Shown: one piece after another, positions 18,143 through 27,264 of the stretch
Layout of the letters: every line of letters begins with the position of its first letter
How positions within the stretch are numbered: the stretch's first letter is position 1
Source: Kiritimatiellia bacterium
Lineage (GTDB): Bacteria; Verrucomicrobiota; Kiritimatiellia; RFP12; UBA1067
Length of the DNA stretch: 64,000 nt
Assembly: GCA_017405115.1 (NCBI GenBank)
Contig: JAFRBA010000244.1
Span: 1 to 64,000, forward strand
Direction: 5' to 3'
Program-made: the position numbers and the translations under genes
The notes under the pieces: generated by a model
Database searches by the model: none
Told to the model about the DNA's origin: nothing
Seen by the model: the letters and a program-made list of their open reading frames with translations, nothing else

Positions 18143-20118
18143 ACCTTCACGCGGCAGACTGGTGGATAGTCGGCGTCGTCATGGCGTCGCTGCTCGTCAT
18201 AGCCGTCTGGGTGAGGCGCTACATGCGCAGCGTCTCCGACTTCCTCGCGGCGAACCGCCTGGCCGGGCGGTACATCGTCTCGGTGTCGAACGGGTTCGGA
18301 GGCGCGATCTCGATGGTCGCCCTGTGGGAGATGACATACGCCAACGGTCTGCCCGCGCAGTGGGGCATGCTTCTGATGACGATGGTGCTTCTCTGCATAG
18401 CGATATCGGGGTTCGTCGTCTACCGCCTGCGGGAGACCCGCGCCCTGACGCTCGCGCAGTTCTTCGAAATGCGCTACTCGCGGCGCTTCAGGATATTCGC
18501 AGGCTCGCTCTCCTGCGTCAGCGGGTTCCTCAACTACGGCATATTCCCGGCGGTGACCGCGAAGTTCATAATGATGTTCGTCGGCTTCCCGGACGCGTTC
18601 ACCGTCTTCGGCGTCAGCATCCCGGTGTTCCCCACGCTCATAGCGGCCAACATGGCCGTCGCCGCGTACATCGCGATGAGCGGCGGGCAGATATCGATAA
18701 TGCTGACGGACTTCTTCCAGGGCATGATAATGCTCGTCGTCTTCCTGTTCGTGATGTTCTTCTTCTTCCAGAAGTTCGGCTGGAACGAGATAATGGAGGG
18801 CCTTCGCGTCGCGCCGGAGGGCGCGTCGATGATAAACCCGTTCAAGGCAGGCAAGGCGGCGGACTTCAACCTCGTGTTCTTCCTCATCGGCGTGATGGAC
18901 GCGTTCTACCGCACGCGCGCATGGCAAGCGAAGTCTGCCGCCGGCGCCGCCGCGAAGACCCCGCATGAGGCCGTCATGGCGGGCATAGTCTCGAACTGGC
19001 GGGAGCTCGTGAGCCAGCTCTGCATGGTGATCATACCCCTCGCCGCCTACGCGGCCATAAAGGGGCCCGGGTTCCCCGAGATCGCCGCCGCCGTCAACGA
19101 CCGCCTCGCCTCGATCTCAGACCCCGTCATCCGCACCCAGATGACAGTGCCGACGTTCGTCTCGTGCGTGTTCCCCGTGGGGCTCATGGGCTTCTTCGCG
19201 GCCGTAGTGATGATGATGGCCGTGTCGACCGACTCCATGTACATGCACGCATGGGGCACGATTCTCGTTCAGGACGTCGTGCTGCCCCTGCGTGGGCGCC
19301 CGGTCGAGCCGAAGCGCCATCTTCTCCTGCTGCGACTGGGCGTCCTCTCCGTCGCCGTCTTCGCGTTTTTCTTCTCGCTCGTCTTCCCGATGAAGGAGTT
19401 CGTGCTCATGTACTTCTCGCTCACGGGCGCGATATACGTGGGTGGGGCGGGTAGCGCCATCATCGGCGGCCTCTACTGGAAGCGCGGCACGGCGGCGGGC
19501 GCCTGGACCGCGATGATCGTCGGATCCGTGATGGGCGTCGGCGGCATCCTGCTGCAGCAGTTCTGGGACGGGTTCCCGCTGAACGGGCAGCACGTCTACT
19601 TCTGGACGATGTGCGCGGCGATCCTGTCGTACGTCGGCGTGTCGCTTCTGGGCCCACGCCACGTGCACGACATGGACAGGCTCCTCCACCGCGGCGAATT
19701 CGCCGACGGCGAGTCGTCCGCCGGCAGGGCGGAGAGCCGCTTTTCGTTCCGACGCCTGACCGGCGTCGGCAGGGACGCGCCGGCGTTCGACAAGTTCGTC
19801 GCCTACGGGACGATGGCGTGGAGCTTCGGGTGGGTCGCGGTGTTCGTCGTCGGATCGGTGCTCGGCGCAACGACGGACCTGCTGACGGACGGATTCTGGG
19901 AGAAGTTCTGGTGGACCAAGCTGATACTGATCACCGGGATATTGGGGACAATCTGCACGGTGTGGATCACGATCGGCGGATGCCGCGACGCGATCCACCT
20001 GGTGCGGGACCTCAAGAGGGAGAAGATCGACGAGTCAGACAACGGCTTCGTGGAGGGAGATTCCCGGAGCGGAGCCATCGGACGAACGATGAAAAAACGA
20101 CAACGAGGGCATAAATGA
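18139..20118 (+). CDS. Sodium:solute symporter (SSS/SLC5 family)
   Basis: 659-aa inner-membrane protein with at least 13 hydrophobic segments. The core (SDFLAANRLAGRYIVSVSNGFGGAISM near residue 35, and AVVMMMAVSTDSMYMHAW near 357) is typical of Na+-coupled sugar symporters. A long C-terminal extension after about residue 510 includes further membrane helices. The start overlaps the upstream stop by 4 nt, and its own stop overlaps the CE15 start. This makes a three-gene translationally coupled unit and suggests uptake of a uronic-acid-containing sugar. SSS transporters commonly stand in for SusCD or ABC uptake in PVC bacteria. Confidence 0.85.
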   Translation: MNLHAADWWIVGVVMASLLVIAVWVRRYMRSVSDFLAANRLAGRYIVSVSNGFGGAISMVALWEMTYANGLPAQWGMLLMTMVLLCIAISGFVVYRLRETRALTLAQFFEMRYSRRFRIFAGSLSCVSGFLNYGIFPAVTAKFIMMFVGFPDAFTVFGVSIPVFPTLIAANMAVAAYIAMSGGQISIMLTDFFQGMIMLVVFLFVMFFFFQKFGWNEIMEGLRVAPEGASMINPFKAGKAADFNLVFFLIGVMDAFYRTRAWQAKSAAGAAAKTPHEAVMAGIVSNWRELVSQLCMVIIPLAAYAAIKGPGFPEIAAAVNDRLASISDPVIRTQMTVPTFVSCVFPVGLMGFFAAVVMMMAVSTDSMYMHAWGTILVQDVVLPLRGRPVEPKRHLLLLRLGVLSVAVFAFFFSLVFPMKEFVLMYFSLTGAIYVGGAGSAIIGGLYWKRGTAAGAWTAMIVGSVMGVGGILLQQFWDGFPLNGQHVYFWTMCAAILSYVGVSLLGPRHVHDMDRLLHRGEFADGESSAGRAESRFSFRRLTGVGRDAPAFDKFVAYGTMAWSFGWVAVFVVGSVLGATTDLLTDGFWEKFWWTKLILITGILGTICTVWITIGGCRDAIHLVRDLKREKIDESDNGFVEGDSRSGAIGRTMKKRQRGHK

Positions 20119-21461
20119 AATACGGCACATTCATTGCGGCGGCGGCAATCGCCTCGCTGGCCGCGGACGGCGGCGAAGGTTCGTGGGCGACGAAGGAGGA
20201 GCTTGCGTTCGTGCGGCGCGGGTCGGAGAAAATCGAAATGATCCCCGGCACGCCGGAGACCGACGCGATACGCTTCTACCCCAGCACGCAGAGAAACGAA
20301 TACGTCGAGTTCAACTACGACGAGTCCAAGGCGGGCGTGCTCGGGAGGGACTATTCTCTGGAGGACCCCCTGACGTTCGCTGACGGACGCCGGGCCACGA
20401 AGGCGAGCTGGCCGGAGCGCCGCCGCGAGATCCTCGACCTCTTCGAGCGAGAAGTGTACGGCCGCCTTCCTCCGCGGCCTGCCGAAATGACGTTCGACAT
20501 CACGGACGAGAAGATGTCCGAAGACCGCTTTGCTACCGTGCGACGCTACAGGCAGTACTTCCGCGGCGACAAGTCCGGCCCGGTCATAGACTGGGTGGTC
20601 GTCGTGCCGCGCCATGCGAAGGGTCGGGTACCAGTGTTCGTCCACCTCAACTACGCAGGGCTCGACAAGATCTCCGAGAAGAAGACGAACCACTATGACC
20701 TGCCGTGGGACATGCTCGTCGCTAACGGCTACGCGTTCATGTCGGCGCGCTATACGCAGATAACGGGCGACGGCGGCAAGCGCGGCGGACTCTTCAACGG
20801 CGTATGCGAACTGTGGGGCGAGCGCGACTTCTCCAGGGCGGACAACCCCGGCTCCCTCATCATCTGGGCATGGGGGCTCATGCGCGGTCTCGACCTCGCG
20901 GAGAAGATCCCGGAGATCGACGCGACGCGCAATGTCGTGATCGGTTCGTCCCGGCTCGGGAAGGCGGCGCTGCTTGCTGCGGCGTATGACGAGCGGTTCA
21001 AGGTGTGTGTTCCCAACCAGACCGGGGCAATAGGCGTGCAGCTCATGAAGCGGAACTACGGCGAGTCTCTCAAGGGGCAGAGGCTCTCCGTGCCGCACTG
21101 GTACTGCCGCAACGTATGGAAGTACGCGGACAAACCCGCAGCCCAGCCGTTCGACCAGCATCTTCTCATTGCCTGCGTCGCGCCGCGCGCGCTCCTTCTT
21201 GAATGCTACCACAAGAAGTGGTTCGACCCGAAGGGCGAGTGGCTTGCGGCGAGGGCCGCTTCGCCCGCGGGGGAGATGCTCACCGGGAAGGGTCTCGGCG
21301 GCGGCTCGGCCGCTCCGCTTGAATGGCCCGACCCGTATTCCGAAGAACTTGCCGAGCCGCCGTTCGGCTATGTCCGCCGCACGGAATGCCATGGCCTTTC
21401 GCCGTACGACTGGAAGTGGGCAATCGACTTCGCCGGGAAGGTCCTGCGTCCCCGTCTGTGA
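20115..21461 (+). CDS. CE15-type glucuronoyl esterase-like alpha/beta hydrolase
   Basis: 448 aa with a short signal peptide (residues 1-17). The serine nucleophile sits in GSSRLGK (residues about 277-283), matching the G-C-S-R-x-G-K motif of glucuronoyl esterases. The VPNQTGAIG segment follows, and the C-terminal His is in ECHGLSPYDW (H about 426). CE15 enzymes cleave the ester between glucuronic acid on xylan and lignin, or related methyl esters. Some family members have other ester substrates. Coupling to an SSS symporter and a sugar dehydrogenase fits release, import and oxidation of a uronic acid-bearing sugar. Confidence 0.75.
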   Translation: MKYGTFIAAAAIASLAADGGEGSWATKEELAFVRRGSEKIEMIPGTPETDAIRFYPSTQRNEYVEFNYDESKAGVLGRDYSLEDPLTFADGRRATKASWPERRREILDLFEREVYGRLPPRPAEMTFDITDEKMSEDRFATVRRYRQYFRGDKSGPVIDWVVVVPRHAKGRVPVFVHLNYAGLDKISEKKTNHYDLPWDMLVANGYAFMSARYTQITGDGGKRGGLFNGVCELWGERDFSRADNPGSLIIWAWGLMRGLDLAEKIPEIDATRNVVIGSSRLGKAALLAAAYDERFKVCVPNQTGAIGVQLMKRNYGESLKGQRLSVPHWYCRNVWKYADKPAAQPFDQHLLIACVAPRALLLECYHKKWFDPKGEWLAARAASPAGEMLTGKGLGGGSAAPLEWPDPYSEELAEPPFGYVRRTECHGLSPYDWKWAIDFAGKVLRPRL

Positions 21462-21500
21462 ACTCCTGGAGCTCGTGCCGCGGTGGGGGTCGGCGAGATG

Positions 21501-21509
21501 TGGTATAAT
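21501..21509 (+). promoter_or_regulatory. TGGTATAAT promoter of lysA
   Basis: TGGTATAAT ends at 21509, 6 nt before an ATG at 21516 that opens a 15-codon leader ORF. The sequence TGGTATAATATGCGC is shared with the fic promoter (28658). Confidence 0.75.
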
Positions 21510-21515
21510 ATGCGC

Positions 21516-21563
21516 ATGGAAAGATTCATTAGATGGCCAACCGCATTCGGAGCAGGGAAATGA
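21516..21563 (+). CDS. 15-codon leader ORF coupled to lysA
   Basis: ATG 21516 opens a 15-residue ORF (MERFIRWPTAFGAGK) whose TGA (21561-21563) overlaps the ATG of lysA at 21560 (ATGA). The 3' end (GGAGCAGGGAAA) supplies a Shine-Dalgarno sequence. The promoter is so close that the peptide would be translated from an almost leaderless message. Its last sense codon is lysine, but there is no run of Lys codons or attenuator-like hairpin, so classical attenuation is not supported. Confidence 0.4.
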   Translation: MERFIRWPTAFGAGK

Positions 21564-22837
21564 GGAAGCTGCCGTTCGACAAGGCGAGGCTCGAGGAGAT
21601 CGCGTCCAAGTGGCCTACGCCGTTCCACATATACGACGCGAAGGCGATCAAGGCGAACGCGAAGCGCCTGAAGAAGGCGTTTTCATGGAACAAGGGCTTC
21701 CGCGAGTACTTCGCGGTCAAGGCCGCGCCCAACCCGCACCTGATGAAGCTCCTCCGAGACGGGTTCGACTTCGGGTCCGACTGCTCCTCGATGGCGGAGC
21801 TCGTCCTGGCCGAGAAGGTCGGTAACGTCGGCGAGTCCATCATGTTCACCTCCAACGACACCCCTGCGGATGAGTTCCGCAAGGCGTGGGAGCTCGGGGC
21901 CATAGTCAACTTCGACGACGTGACGCACATACCGTTCTTCTTCGACGCGATAAAGGGGATGGACGGGGATATTGGCAGCCGCCTTTTCTGCTGCCGATAC
22001 AACCCCGGGCCGCTCAAGGGCGGCAACGCCATCATAGGCAAGCCCGAGGAGGCGAAGTACGGCTTCACCCGCGAGCAGCTGTTCGCGGGGTTCCGCCTGC
22101 TCAAGGAGGCGGGGGCGTCCAGGTTCGGGCTCCACACCATGGTGGCGTCCAACGAGCTCGACCCCGAGTACATAATCGACACGGCCAAGATGCTCTTCGA
22201 CCTCGTGGCGGACCTTACGCAGCAGCTCGGCGTGACTTTCGAGTTCGTGAACATCGGCGGCGGCATCGGCATACCATATCGTCCGGACCAGACGGCGATG
22301 GACCTCGAGCGCGTCGGCAAGGGGATCGAGGCCGCGTACAAGGCGGCGGTCTCCGGTCGCGGGCTCTCTCCGCTCAAGCTGTTCATGGAGTGCGGGCGCT
22401 GCATCACCGGCCCCTACGGCTACCTGGTCTCGCGCGTCAGGCACATCAAGAACACGTACCGCATGTACGCCGGGCTGGACGCCTGCATGTCGAACCTGAT
22501 GCGGCCCGCGCTCTACGGCGCATACCACGAGATAGTTGTGCCCGGCAAGGAGTCTTGCGGCGAGACGTCCGTCTACGACGTGACCGGTTCGCTCTGCGAG
22601 AACAACGACAAGTTCGCCATACAGCGCGTGCTTCCGGTGCTCGAGCGCGGAGACCTCGTCGTGATCTGCGACGCAGGGGCGCACGGCCACGCCATGGGCT
22701 TCCAGTACAACGGCAAGCTGCGCAGCGCGGAGCTCCTCCTGGAGGAGGACGGCTCCGTGCGCGAGATCCGCCGCGCCGAGACGCTTGCGGACTACTTCGC
22801 CACGCTGGACTTCCCGGGCCTCGGCGAGGCGGGCTGA
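21560..22837 (+). CDS. lysA: Diaminopimelate decarboxylase
   Basis: About 425 aa, a PLP-dependent fold-III decarboxylase that makes L-lysine from meso-diaminopimelate, the last step of lysine synthesis. The PLP lysine is in FAVKAAPNP (Lys54), the phosphate-binding GGGIG is near 233-237, and the C-terminal barrel has CDAGAHG near 370 followed by MGFQYNGKLRSAELL. ATG 21560 is chosen over 21533 because it overlaps the leader ORF stop and has GGGA just upstream. Related carboxynorspermidine or ornithine decarboxylases are less likely given the C-terminal motif pattern. Confidence 0.85.
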   Translation: MRKLPFDKARLEEIASKWPTPFHIYDAKAIKANAKRLKKAFSWNKGFREYFAVKAAPNPHLMKLLRDGFDFGSDCSSMAELVLAEKVGNVGESIMFTSNDTPADEFRKAWELGAIVNFDDVTHIPFFFDAIKGMDGDIGSRLFCCRYNPGPLKGGNAIIGKPEEAKYGFTREQLFAGFRLLKEAGASRFGLHTMVASNELDPEYIIDTAKMLFDLVADLTQQLGVTFEFVNIGGGIGIPYRPDQTAMDLERVGKGIEAAYKAAVSGRGLSPLKLFMECGRCITGPYGYLVSRVRHIKNTYRMYAGLDACMSNLMRPALYGAYHEIVVPGKESCGETSVYDVTGSLCENNDKFAIQRVLPVLERGDLVVICDAGAHGHAMGFQYNGKLRSAELLLEEDGSVREIRRAETLADYFATLDFPGLGEAG

Positions 22838-22876
22838 CGACGTCTCCGCCGCGCATGTTCCAGGGGGCTGCAGGCA

Positions 22877-23854
22877 ATGCGGGTGGTGTCACTTGACGTC
22901 GTGCGGGCGATGGCGATAGTGTTCGTCGTCGTCGGGCACGCGCTCATACACGCGGAATGCGGCGGATTCCTGATGAGCTGGATATATTCGTTCCACATGG
23001 CGCTGCTGTTCGTGCTCTCGGGCTTCGTGGCGTCCGCATCGTGGGAGCGGTCCGGCACGCCGGGCTGGCGGCTCGCGGGCGCAAAGGTCACCAGAAGCGC
23101 GCGCCGGCTTCTCGTTCCGTATGCGCTGTGCGGAGCCGTCGTGATCCCGGTCGTGAACTTCCTTCTTACGGACGAATTCGTGTCTGCCTTCGCCAAGGGA
23201 TGGAAAAACGCCTTTCTCCTGAACCGCTGCCTTTGGTATCTGCCGTGCTGCTTCTTCCTCGTGTGCATCCTCTCCGCCGTGTCCGCGGCGCTGCGCGGCA
23301 GGCGCGGCATGGCGTGGGTCAGCGCGGTCGCCGTCGCGTTTGCGGCCGTGGGGGCGCTGTACCTGCTGCTTCCGCAGGTGGACTACCTGAGGTCGGTGGC
23401 AAGCTACTTCGTGCCGTTCTTCGCCGGGGCGTGGCTGTGGACGCGCCGCGACGCCGTGCTCAATCCGAGCAGGTGCCTCGTCGCCGTGTCCACCCTGGCG
23501 TTCCTTGCGCTTTCGCTGCTGTACGCGACGCTGCCCAGCGCGACGATCGCCGTCAAGGCGGTCGTAAAGCCCCTTGCCGGCGTGGCGTCGTTTGTCCCGC
23601 TCGTCGCGGTCGCGAACAGGATGTGCGGATTCTTCGCGCGTGGCGTCGCCTACATCGGGCGCATCACGCTCTTTCTCTACTGCTTCGACTTCTGCGCGAC
23701 GCCCATAGCGATCCGGCACTTCCGTCCCGGCGGCGTGCTCATGACGTTCGTCGTCGCGTTCGGCGTCGTCGCGTTCGGCGCGTTCCTCAGAATCGCGTGG
23801 GACTACGCGATCGTCCCGCGCAGCGCTCCGCCTTCGCCGCGGCCTGCGGCATAA
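22877..23854 (+). CDS. Acyltransferase 3 family membrane protein
   Basis: 325 aa integral membrane protein with about ten hydrophobic segments. The N-terminal LDVVRAMAIVFVVVGHAL and FHMALLFVLSGF carry the conserved His and the SGF turn of acyltransferase 3 (OafA/NodX-type) proteins, which transfer acyl groups to exported carbohydrates. The acceptor is unknown. No strong ribosome-binding site is seen before ATG 22877. It lies between lysA and hrpB without an obvious functional link to either. Confidence 0.75.
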   Translation: MRVVSLDVVRAMAIVFVVVGHALIHAECGGFLMSWIYSFHMALLFVLSGFVASASWERSGTPGWRLAGAKVTRSARRLLVPYALCGAVVIPVVNFLLTDEFVSAFAKGWKNAFLLNRCLWYLPCCFFLVCILSAVSAALRGRRGMAWVSAVAVAFAAVGALYLLLPQVDYLRSVASYFVPFFAGAWLWTRRDAVLNPSRCLVAVSTLAFLALSLLYATLPSATIAVKAVVKPLAGVASFVPLVAVANRMCGFFARGVAYIGRITLFLYCFDFCATPIAIRHFRPGGVLMTFVVAFGVVAFGAFLRIAWDYAIVPRSAPPSPRPAA

Positions 23855-23867
23855 TCGGTTCCACGGC

Positions 23868-26222
23868 ATGTTTCCCGTAGAAGAGAGAATGCCAGAGATC
23901 CGCCGCGCCCTTGCGGCGAACCGCGTGGTCGTCCTGACGGCGCCTCCCGGCAGCGGCAAGACGACGTGCGTGCCGCCCGCGCTCCTCGACGAGCCGTGGC
24001 TTGGCGGCGGGCGCATCGTCATGCTAGAGCCGCGCAGGCTCGCCGCGAGGAACTGCGCGTCGTACATCGCGCGCCGCCGCGGCGAGGCAGTCGGCGAGAC
24101 GGTGGGCTACCAGGTGCGGCTCGAGCGGAAGATATCCTCGGCCACAAGGCTGGAGGTCGTCACCGAGGGCCTGCTCGCGCAGCGGCTTCTCTCCGACCCC
24201 GAGCTTGGCGGCGTCGGGCTCGTCGTGTTCGACGAGTTCCACGAGCGTTCGCTGCAATGCGACCTCGCGTTCGCGCTTGCGCTCGAGGTCCGCCGCGCGC
24301 TTCGTCCGGACCTTCGGATGCTCGTCATGTCCGCCACCCTTGACGCAGGCGAGGTCGCCGCGCACCTTGGCGCGGACGCGGAAGTCGTGCGCGCGGAGGG
24401 GCGCATGTTCCCCGTCGAGACGCGCTATCTCGGCGACGTGCCCGTGTCCACCGCGATATCGCGCGCGCTCGAGGAGACGTCCGGCGACATACTGGCGTTC
24501 CTTCCCGGCGAGGGCGAGATACGGCGCGCGATCGAGGCGATGCCGCCCCGCCCCGGCTGCGAAGTCCTGCCGCTGTACGGCGCCCTGCCGAAGGAAGAGC
24601 AGGACCGCGTCTTCGCACCGTGCGGCCGGCGCAAGGTGATACTGGCGACTTCCATCGCCGAGACCTCCGTGACGGTCGAAGGCGTCACTTGCGTCATCGA
24701 CTCGGGGCTCATGCGCGTTCCGCGGTTCTCGCCGTCGACGGGGATGTCGGGCCTCGTCACGCTGCCACTTTCCAGGGACCGCGCCGAGCAGCGCAGGGGA
24801 CGCGCAGGAAGAGTCCGCCCGGGCGTGTGCTATCGGCTGTGGACCGAAGGCGCGGACCTGGCGCGTCCGGCGAGGATGACGCCGGAGGTGCTGGACGCGG
24901 ACCTGGCGTCGCTCGTGCTGACGAGCGCGGCGTGGGGGGCGCTGCGTCGCGGGGACCTGCCGTGGCTCACTCCTCCGCCGGCGTCCAGCTGGGAGCAGGC
25001 GACGGGGCTGCTGCGGATTCTTGGCGCGCTTTCCCCGGACGGTCGCCTCACGCCGAAGGGCGCGCGCATGGCCGAGCTTCCGATGCATCCGCGGCTTGCG
25101 AACATGATCCTTGGCGGCGGCGACCCCGTGCTCGCGGCCGTGCTGGAGGAAGGCTCGCGCGGACGAGAGACTGACATCCGCTACGTGGCGCGCACGAGGC
25201 GCGTCATGGAACTTTCGCGGCGCTTCGCGAACATCGCAGGCAGGCTCCGGGCGCCGGCTCCGGGCGCCATAGGCCCCGGCGCGTCCCTCGCCATGGCGTA
25301 TCCGGACCGCGTGGCGAAGAACCGCGGCAACGGCACTTTCCGCATGGTCAACGGGCGAGGCGCGTTTCTGCCCGACGACGATCCGATGTCGAAGGAAGGC
25401 TACATAGTGGCCTGCGAGCTGGACGACAGGACGGGCGACGCGAGGGTTTTCCTCGGCTGTCCGATCGCCGAAGAGGAGATTCTCTCGCTCTTCGGCGACC
25501 GCGTCTCCGAGTCGACCGTATGCGAATGGGACCGCCGCGGCGAGTGCGTGAAGTCCGTGCGCCGTGGCATGCTGGGAGAGCTGCCGATCTACGAGCGGGC
25601 GGTGCCTGCGGGCGACGGCGCGGCGCAGGCGATGGTCGACGGGGTGAGGCAGAAGGGCGTCGCCAACCTGCCGTGCTGGACCAAGGAGACGCGGCAGATG
25701 CGCGCGAGGGCCGACTTCCTTGCCCGAACGCTTGGGGAGTCCTGGCCGGCCATGACCGACGCGGCGATTTTGCGGGCGTTGCCGGGTTTCCTCGGCAGAA
25801 TGACGAAGTGGCGCGACCTGGAGCGACTTGACGTCGCGTCCGTGATGGACTTAGTGCTTGCCGAGGCGGGGCACGACCGCAGGGAGCTAGACAGCCTTGC
25901 GCCGACGCGCATGGAGGTTCCGTCGGGGTCTCGGCTGCTCATCCACTACGAAGGCGATGAGCCAACAGTCGAGGCGCGCCTGCAGGAGTGCTTCGGGCTC
26001 ATGGAGACGCCGAAGGTCGCAGGCGGAAGGGTGCCGGTCGTGATGACGCTCCTCTCCCCCGCGCAGCGGCCGGTGCAGGTCACGAAGGACCTGGCGGGGT
26101 TCTGGAGGGGGGCTTACCAGCTTGTGCGCAAGGACATGCGCGGGAGGTATCCGAAGCACTACTGGCCGGAGGATCCGCTCACGGCGGTGGCCACCCGCCG
26201 CGTGCGCCCGCGCGGCGGGTGA
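23868..26222 (+). CDS. hrpB: ATP-dependent helicase HrpB
   Basis: 784-aa DEAH-type superfamily 2 helicase. Motif I APPGSGKTT is at 25-33, motif II DEFH at 122-125, motif III SAT at 155-157 and motif VI QRRGRAGR near 309. The C-terminal YPKHYWPEDPLTA segment is characteristic of HrpB. Family members are RNA helicase-like proteins with poorly defined roles. The length is slightly short of enterobacterial HrpB (about 800 aa). It starts 13 nt after the acyltransferase stop and is the last intact chromosomal gene before the broken tag half. Confidence 0.85.
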   Translation: MFPVEERMPEIRRALAANRVVVLTAPPGSGKTTCVPPALLDEPWLGGGRIVMLEPRRLAARNCASYIARRRGEAVGETVGYQVRLERKISSATRLEVVTEGLLAQRLLSDPELGGVGLVVFDEFHERSLQCDLAFALALEVRRALRPDLRMLVMSATLDAGEVAAHLGADAEVVRAEGRMFPVETRYLGDVPVSTAISRALEETSGDILAFLPGEGEIRRAIEAMPPRPGCEVLPLYGALPKEEQDRVFAPCGRRKVILATSIAETSVTVEGVTCVIDSGLMRVPRFSPSTGMSGLVTLPLSRDRAEQRRGRAGRVRPGVCYRLWTEGADLARPARMTPEVLDADLASLVLTSAAWGALRRGDLPWLTPPPASSWEQATGLLRILGALSPDGRLTPKGARMAELPMHPRLANMILGGGDPVLAAVLEEGSRGRETDIRYVARTRRVMELSRRFANIAGRLRAPAPGAIGPGASLAMAYPDRVAKNRGNGTFRMVNGRGAFLPDDDPMSKEGYIVACELDDRTGDARVFLGCPIAEEEILSLFGDRVSESTVCEWDRRGECVKSVRRGMLGELPIYERAVPAGDGAAQAMVDGVRQKGVANLPCWTKETRQMRARADFLARTLGESWPAMTDAAILRALPGFLGRMTKWRDLERLDVASVMDLVLAEAGHDRRELDSLAPTRMEVPSGSRLLIHYEGDEPTVEARLQECFGLMETPKVAGGRVPVVMTLLSPAQRPVQVTKDLAGFWRGAYQLVRKDMRGRYPKHYWPEDPLTAVATRRVRPRGG

Positions 26223-26282
26223 TAGAACGTCAGGAAGTCGGCGTTTCACCCCGTCCCGTAGAACGGCCTGCCAGCCCGTTCC

Positions 26283-26672
26283 GACTTCGAGAAGATCGCC
26301 CGCTACGGCGCGCGCGACATTGTGCGCATCCTCGCCGTGCCGGGGATGATCCGCTCGCGTCGCAAGATCGAGGCCATCATCCACGACGCGAAACGCTTCA
26401 TCGCGCTCCGTCGCGAATGCGGCACGTTCTCGAAATGGCTCTGGGCGTTCACGGACGGCAAGACGCTGTTCAATCCCGAAAACGCAAAGTCCGACGACTG
26501 GACCGCCCCTGCGCGCACCGAGCTTTCCGACCGCATCGCCGCAGAGCTCAAGTCGCGCGGCTTCAAGTTCCTCGGCTCGGTGACCGTCTACGCGTTCATG
26601 CAGTCCGTCGGTCTCGTCAACGACCACGCCCGCTTCTGCTTCCGGTACAAGGAACTCAAAAGGATGAAGTGA
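26283..26672 (+). pseudogene. tag: C-terminal half of tag (3-methyladenine DNA glycosylase I)
   Basis: The reading frame from 26283 (D F E K I A R Y) to the stop at 26672 is the C-terminal 129 codons of Tag. It is the same length (390 nt) as the corresponding part of the intact copy (30974-31363) and very similar to it, including the zinc-binding HARFC motif. Similarity continues about 30 nt beyond the stop. Upstream of 26283 the sequence is unrelated and there is no start codon context. The missing N-terminal half lies at 42696-42896, ending at the same codon. On its own this fragment lacks half of the zinc site and cannot be a working glycosylase. Confidence 0.85.
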
Positions 26673-26707
26673 CGAGGTGGGCGTAGTATTGCTCCTCGGA
26701 CATTCAA

Positions 26708-27088
26708 ATGGTTGAAGTACCTCCGTACTGGGACGAATCGCTGCGCGGGTACATGGGCTGCGACAAGCCCATTGCCGATTTCTTCGCTCGCCACAAAGAC
26801 AAGGTGGATTGTTTTCTCGGCGCAGCGGAAACGCTCGTCCGCCAGTCGATCGACGAATATCTCAAAGACGGCCGCGAGCACCTTCAAGTCGCCTTCGGCT
26901 GCACGGGAAATGCGCCCGCCGCGAAGCGGTCGGGTTGCCTGAGCGCGAAGCGCGAACCCCAAAGGGGCCGCAAGGGGCCGCGCCAGCAGCGTTCCGTGTA
27001 CTTCGCCGAGCGCATGGCCGAGCGGCTGGCAGGAATTGATGGAGTGGAGGTTGAGGTGTCGCATGTGGCAAAACCACACTGGAAATGA
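26708..27088 (+). pseudogene. C-terminal part of a RapZ-like protein, with an inserted repeat
   Basis: The 126-residue frame contains GCDKPIADFF, LQVAFGCTG and QRSVYFAERMAERL, matching the C-terminal domain of RapZ-type proteins (there GCTGGQHRSV). Between GCTG and QRSVY about 25 extra residues are encoded by a GC-rich repeat (about 26911-26985). The N-terminal strands are missing and are found instead at 27972-28208, downstream and on the same strand. The overlap between the halves is a 27-bp stretch ending CGCTGCGCGGG. Annotated as a fragment; stand-alone function is doubtful. Confidence 0.65.
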
Positions 27089-27114
27089 TAAAATGTTGCC
27101 GAGGTTAACCAGTT

Positions 27115-27240
27115 ATGTTTGAGAACACAATCAACGACGACAAGACGATTGCAGGCTGCGTCGGTACGATGCTTGCCGGGCGCTACCATATCCTCCGCCA
27201 GTTGGGCGAGGGCGGAATGGGTTCGATTGGGTTGGCGTAA
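27115..27240 (+). pseudogene. N-terminal fragment of a Ser/Thr protein kinase
   Basis: A 41-codon frame ends in AGRYHILRQLGEGGMGSIGLA and a stop. RYxILRxLGEGGMGxVxLA is the glycine-rich loop of Hanks-type (PknB-like) kinases, but the message stops just after it. No other kinase segment lies nearby, so this is a relic. A possible -10 (TGATAAAAT, 27086-27094) lies upstream. Confidence 0.7.
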
Positions 27241-27264
27241 GGATTGAAACACGGAGAGAGACTT

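Noticed and set aside
21516..21563. Classical lysine attenuator upstream of lysA
   Set aside because: The leader peptide has one Lys codon only, and no alternative hairpins with a T-run fit in the short leader.
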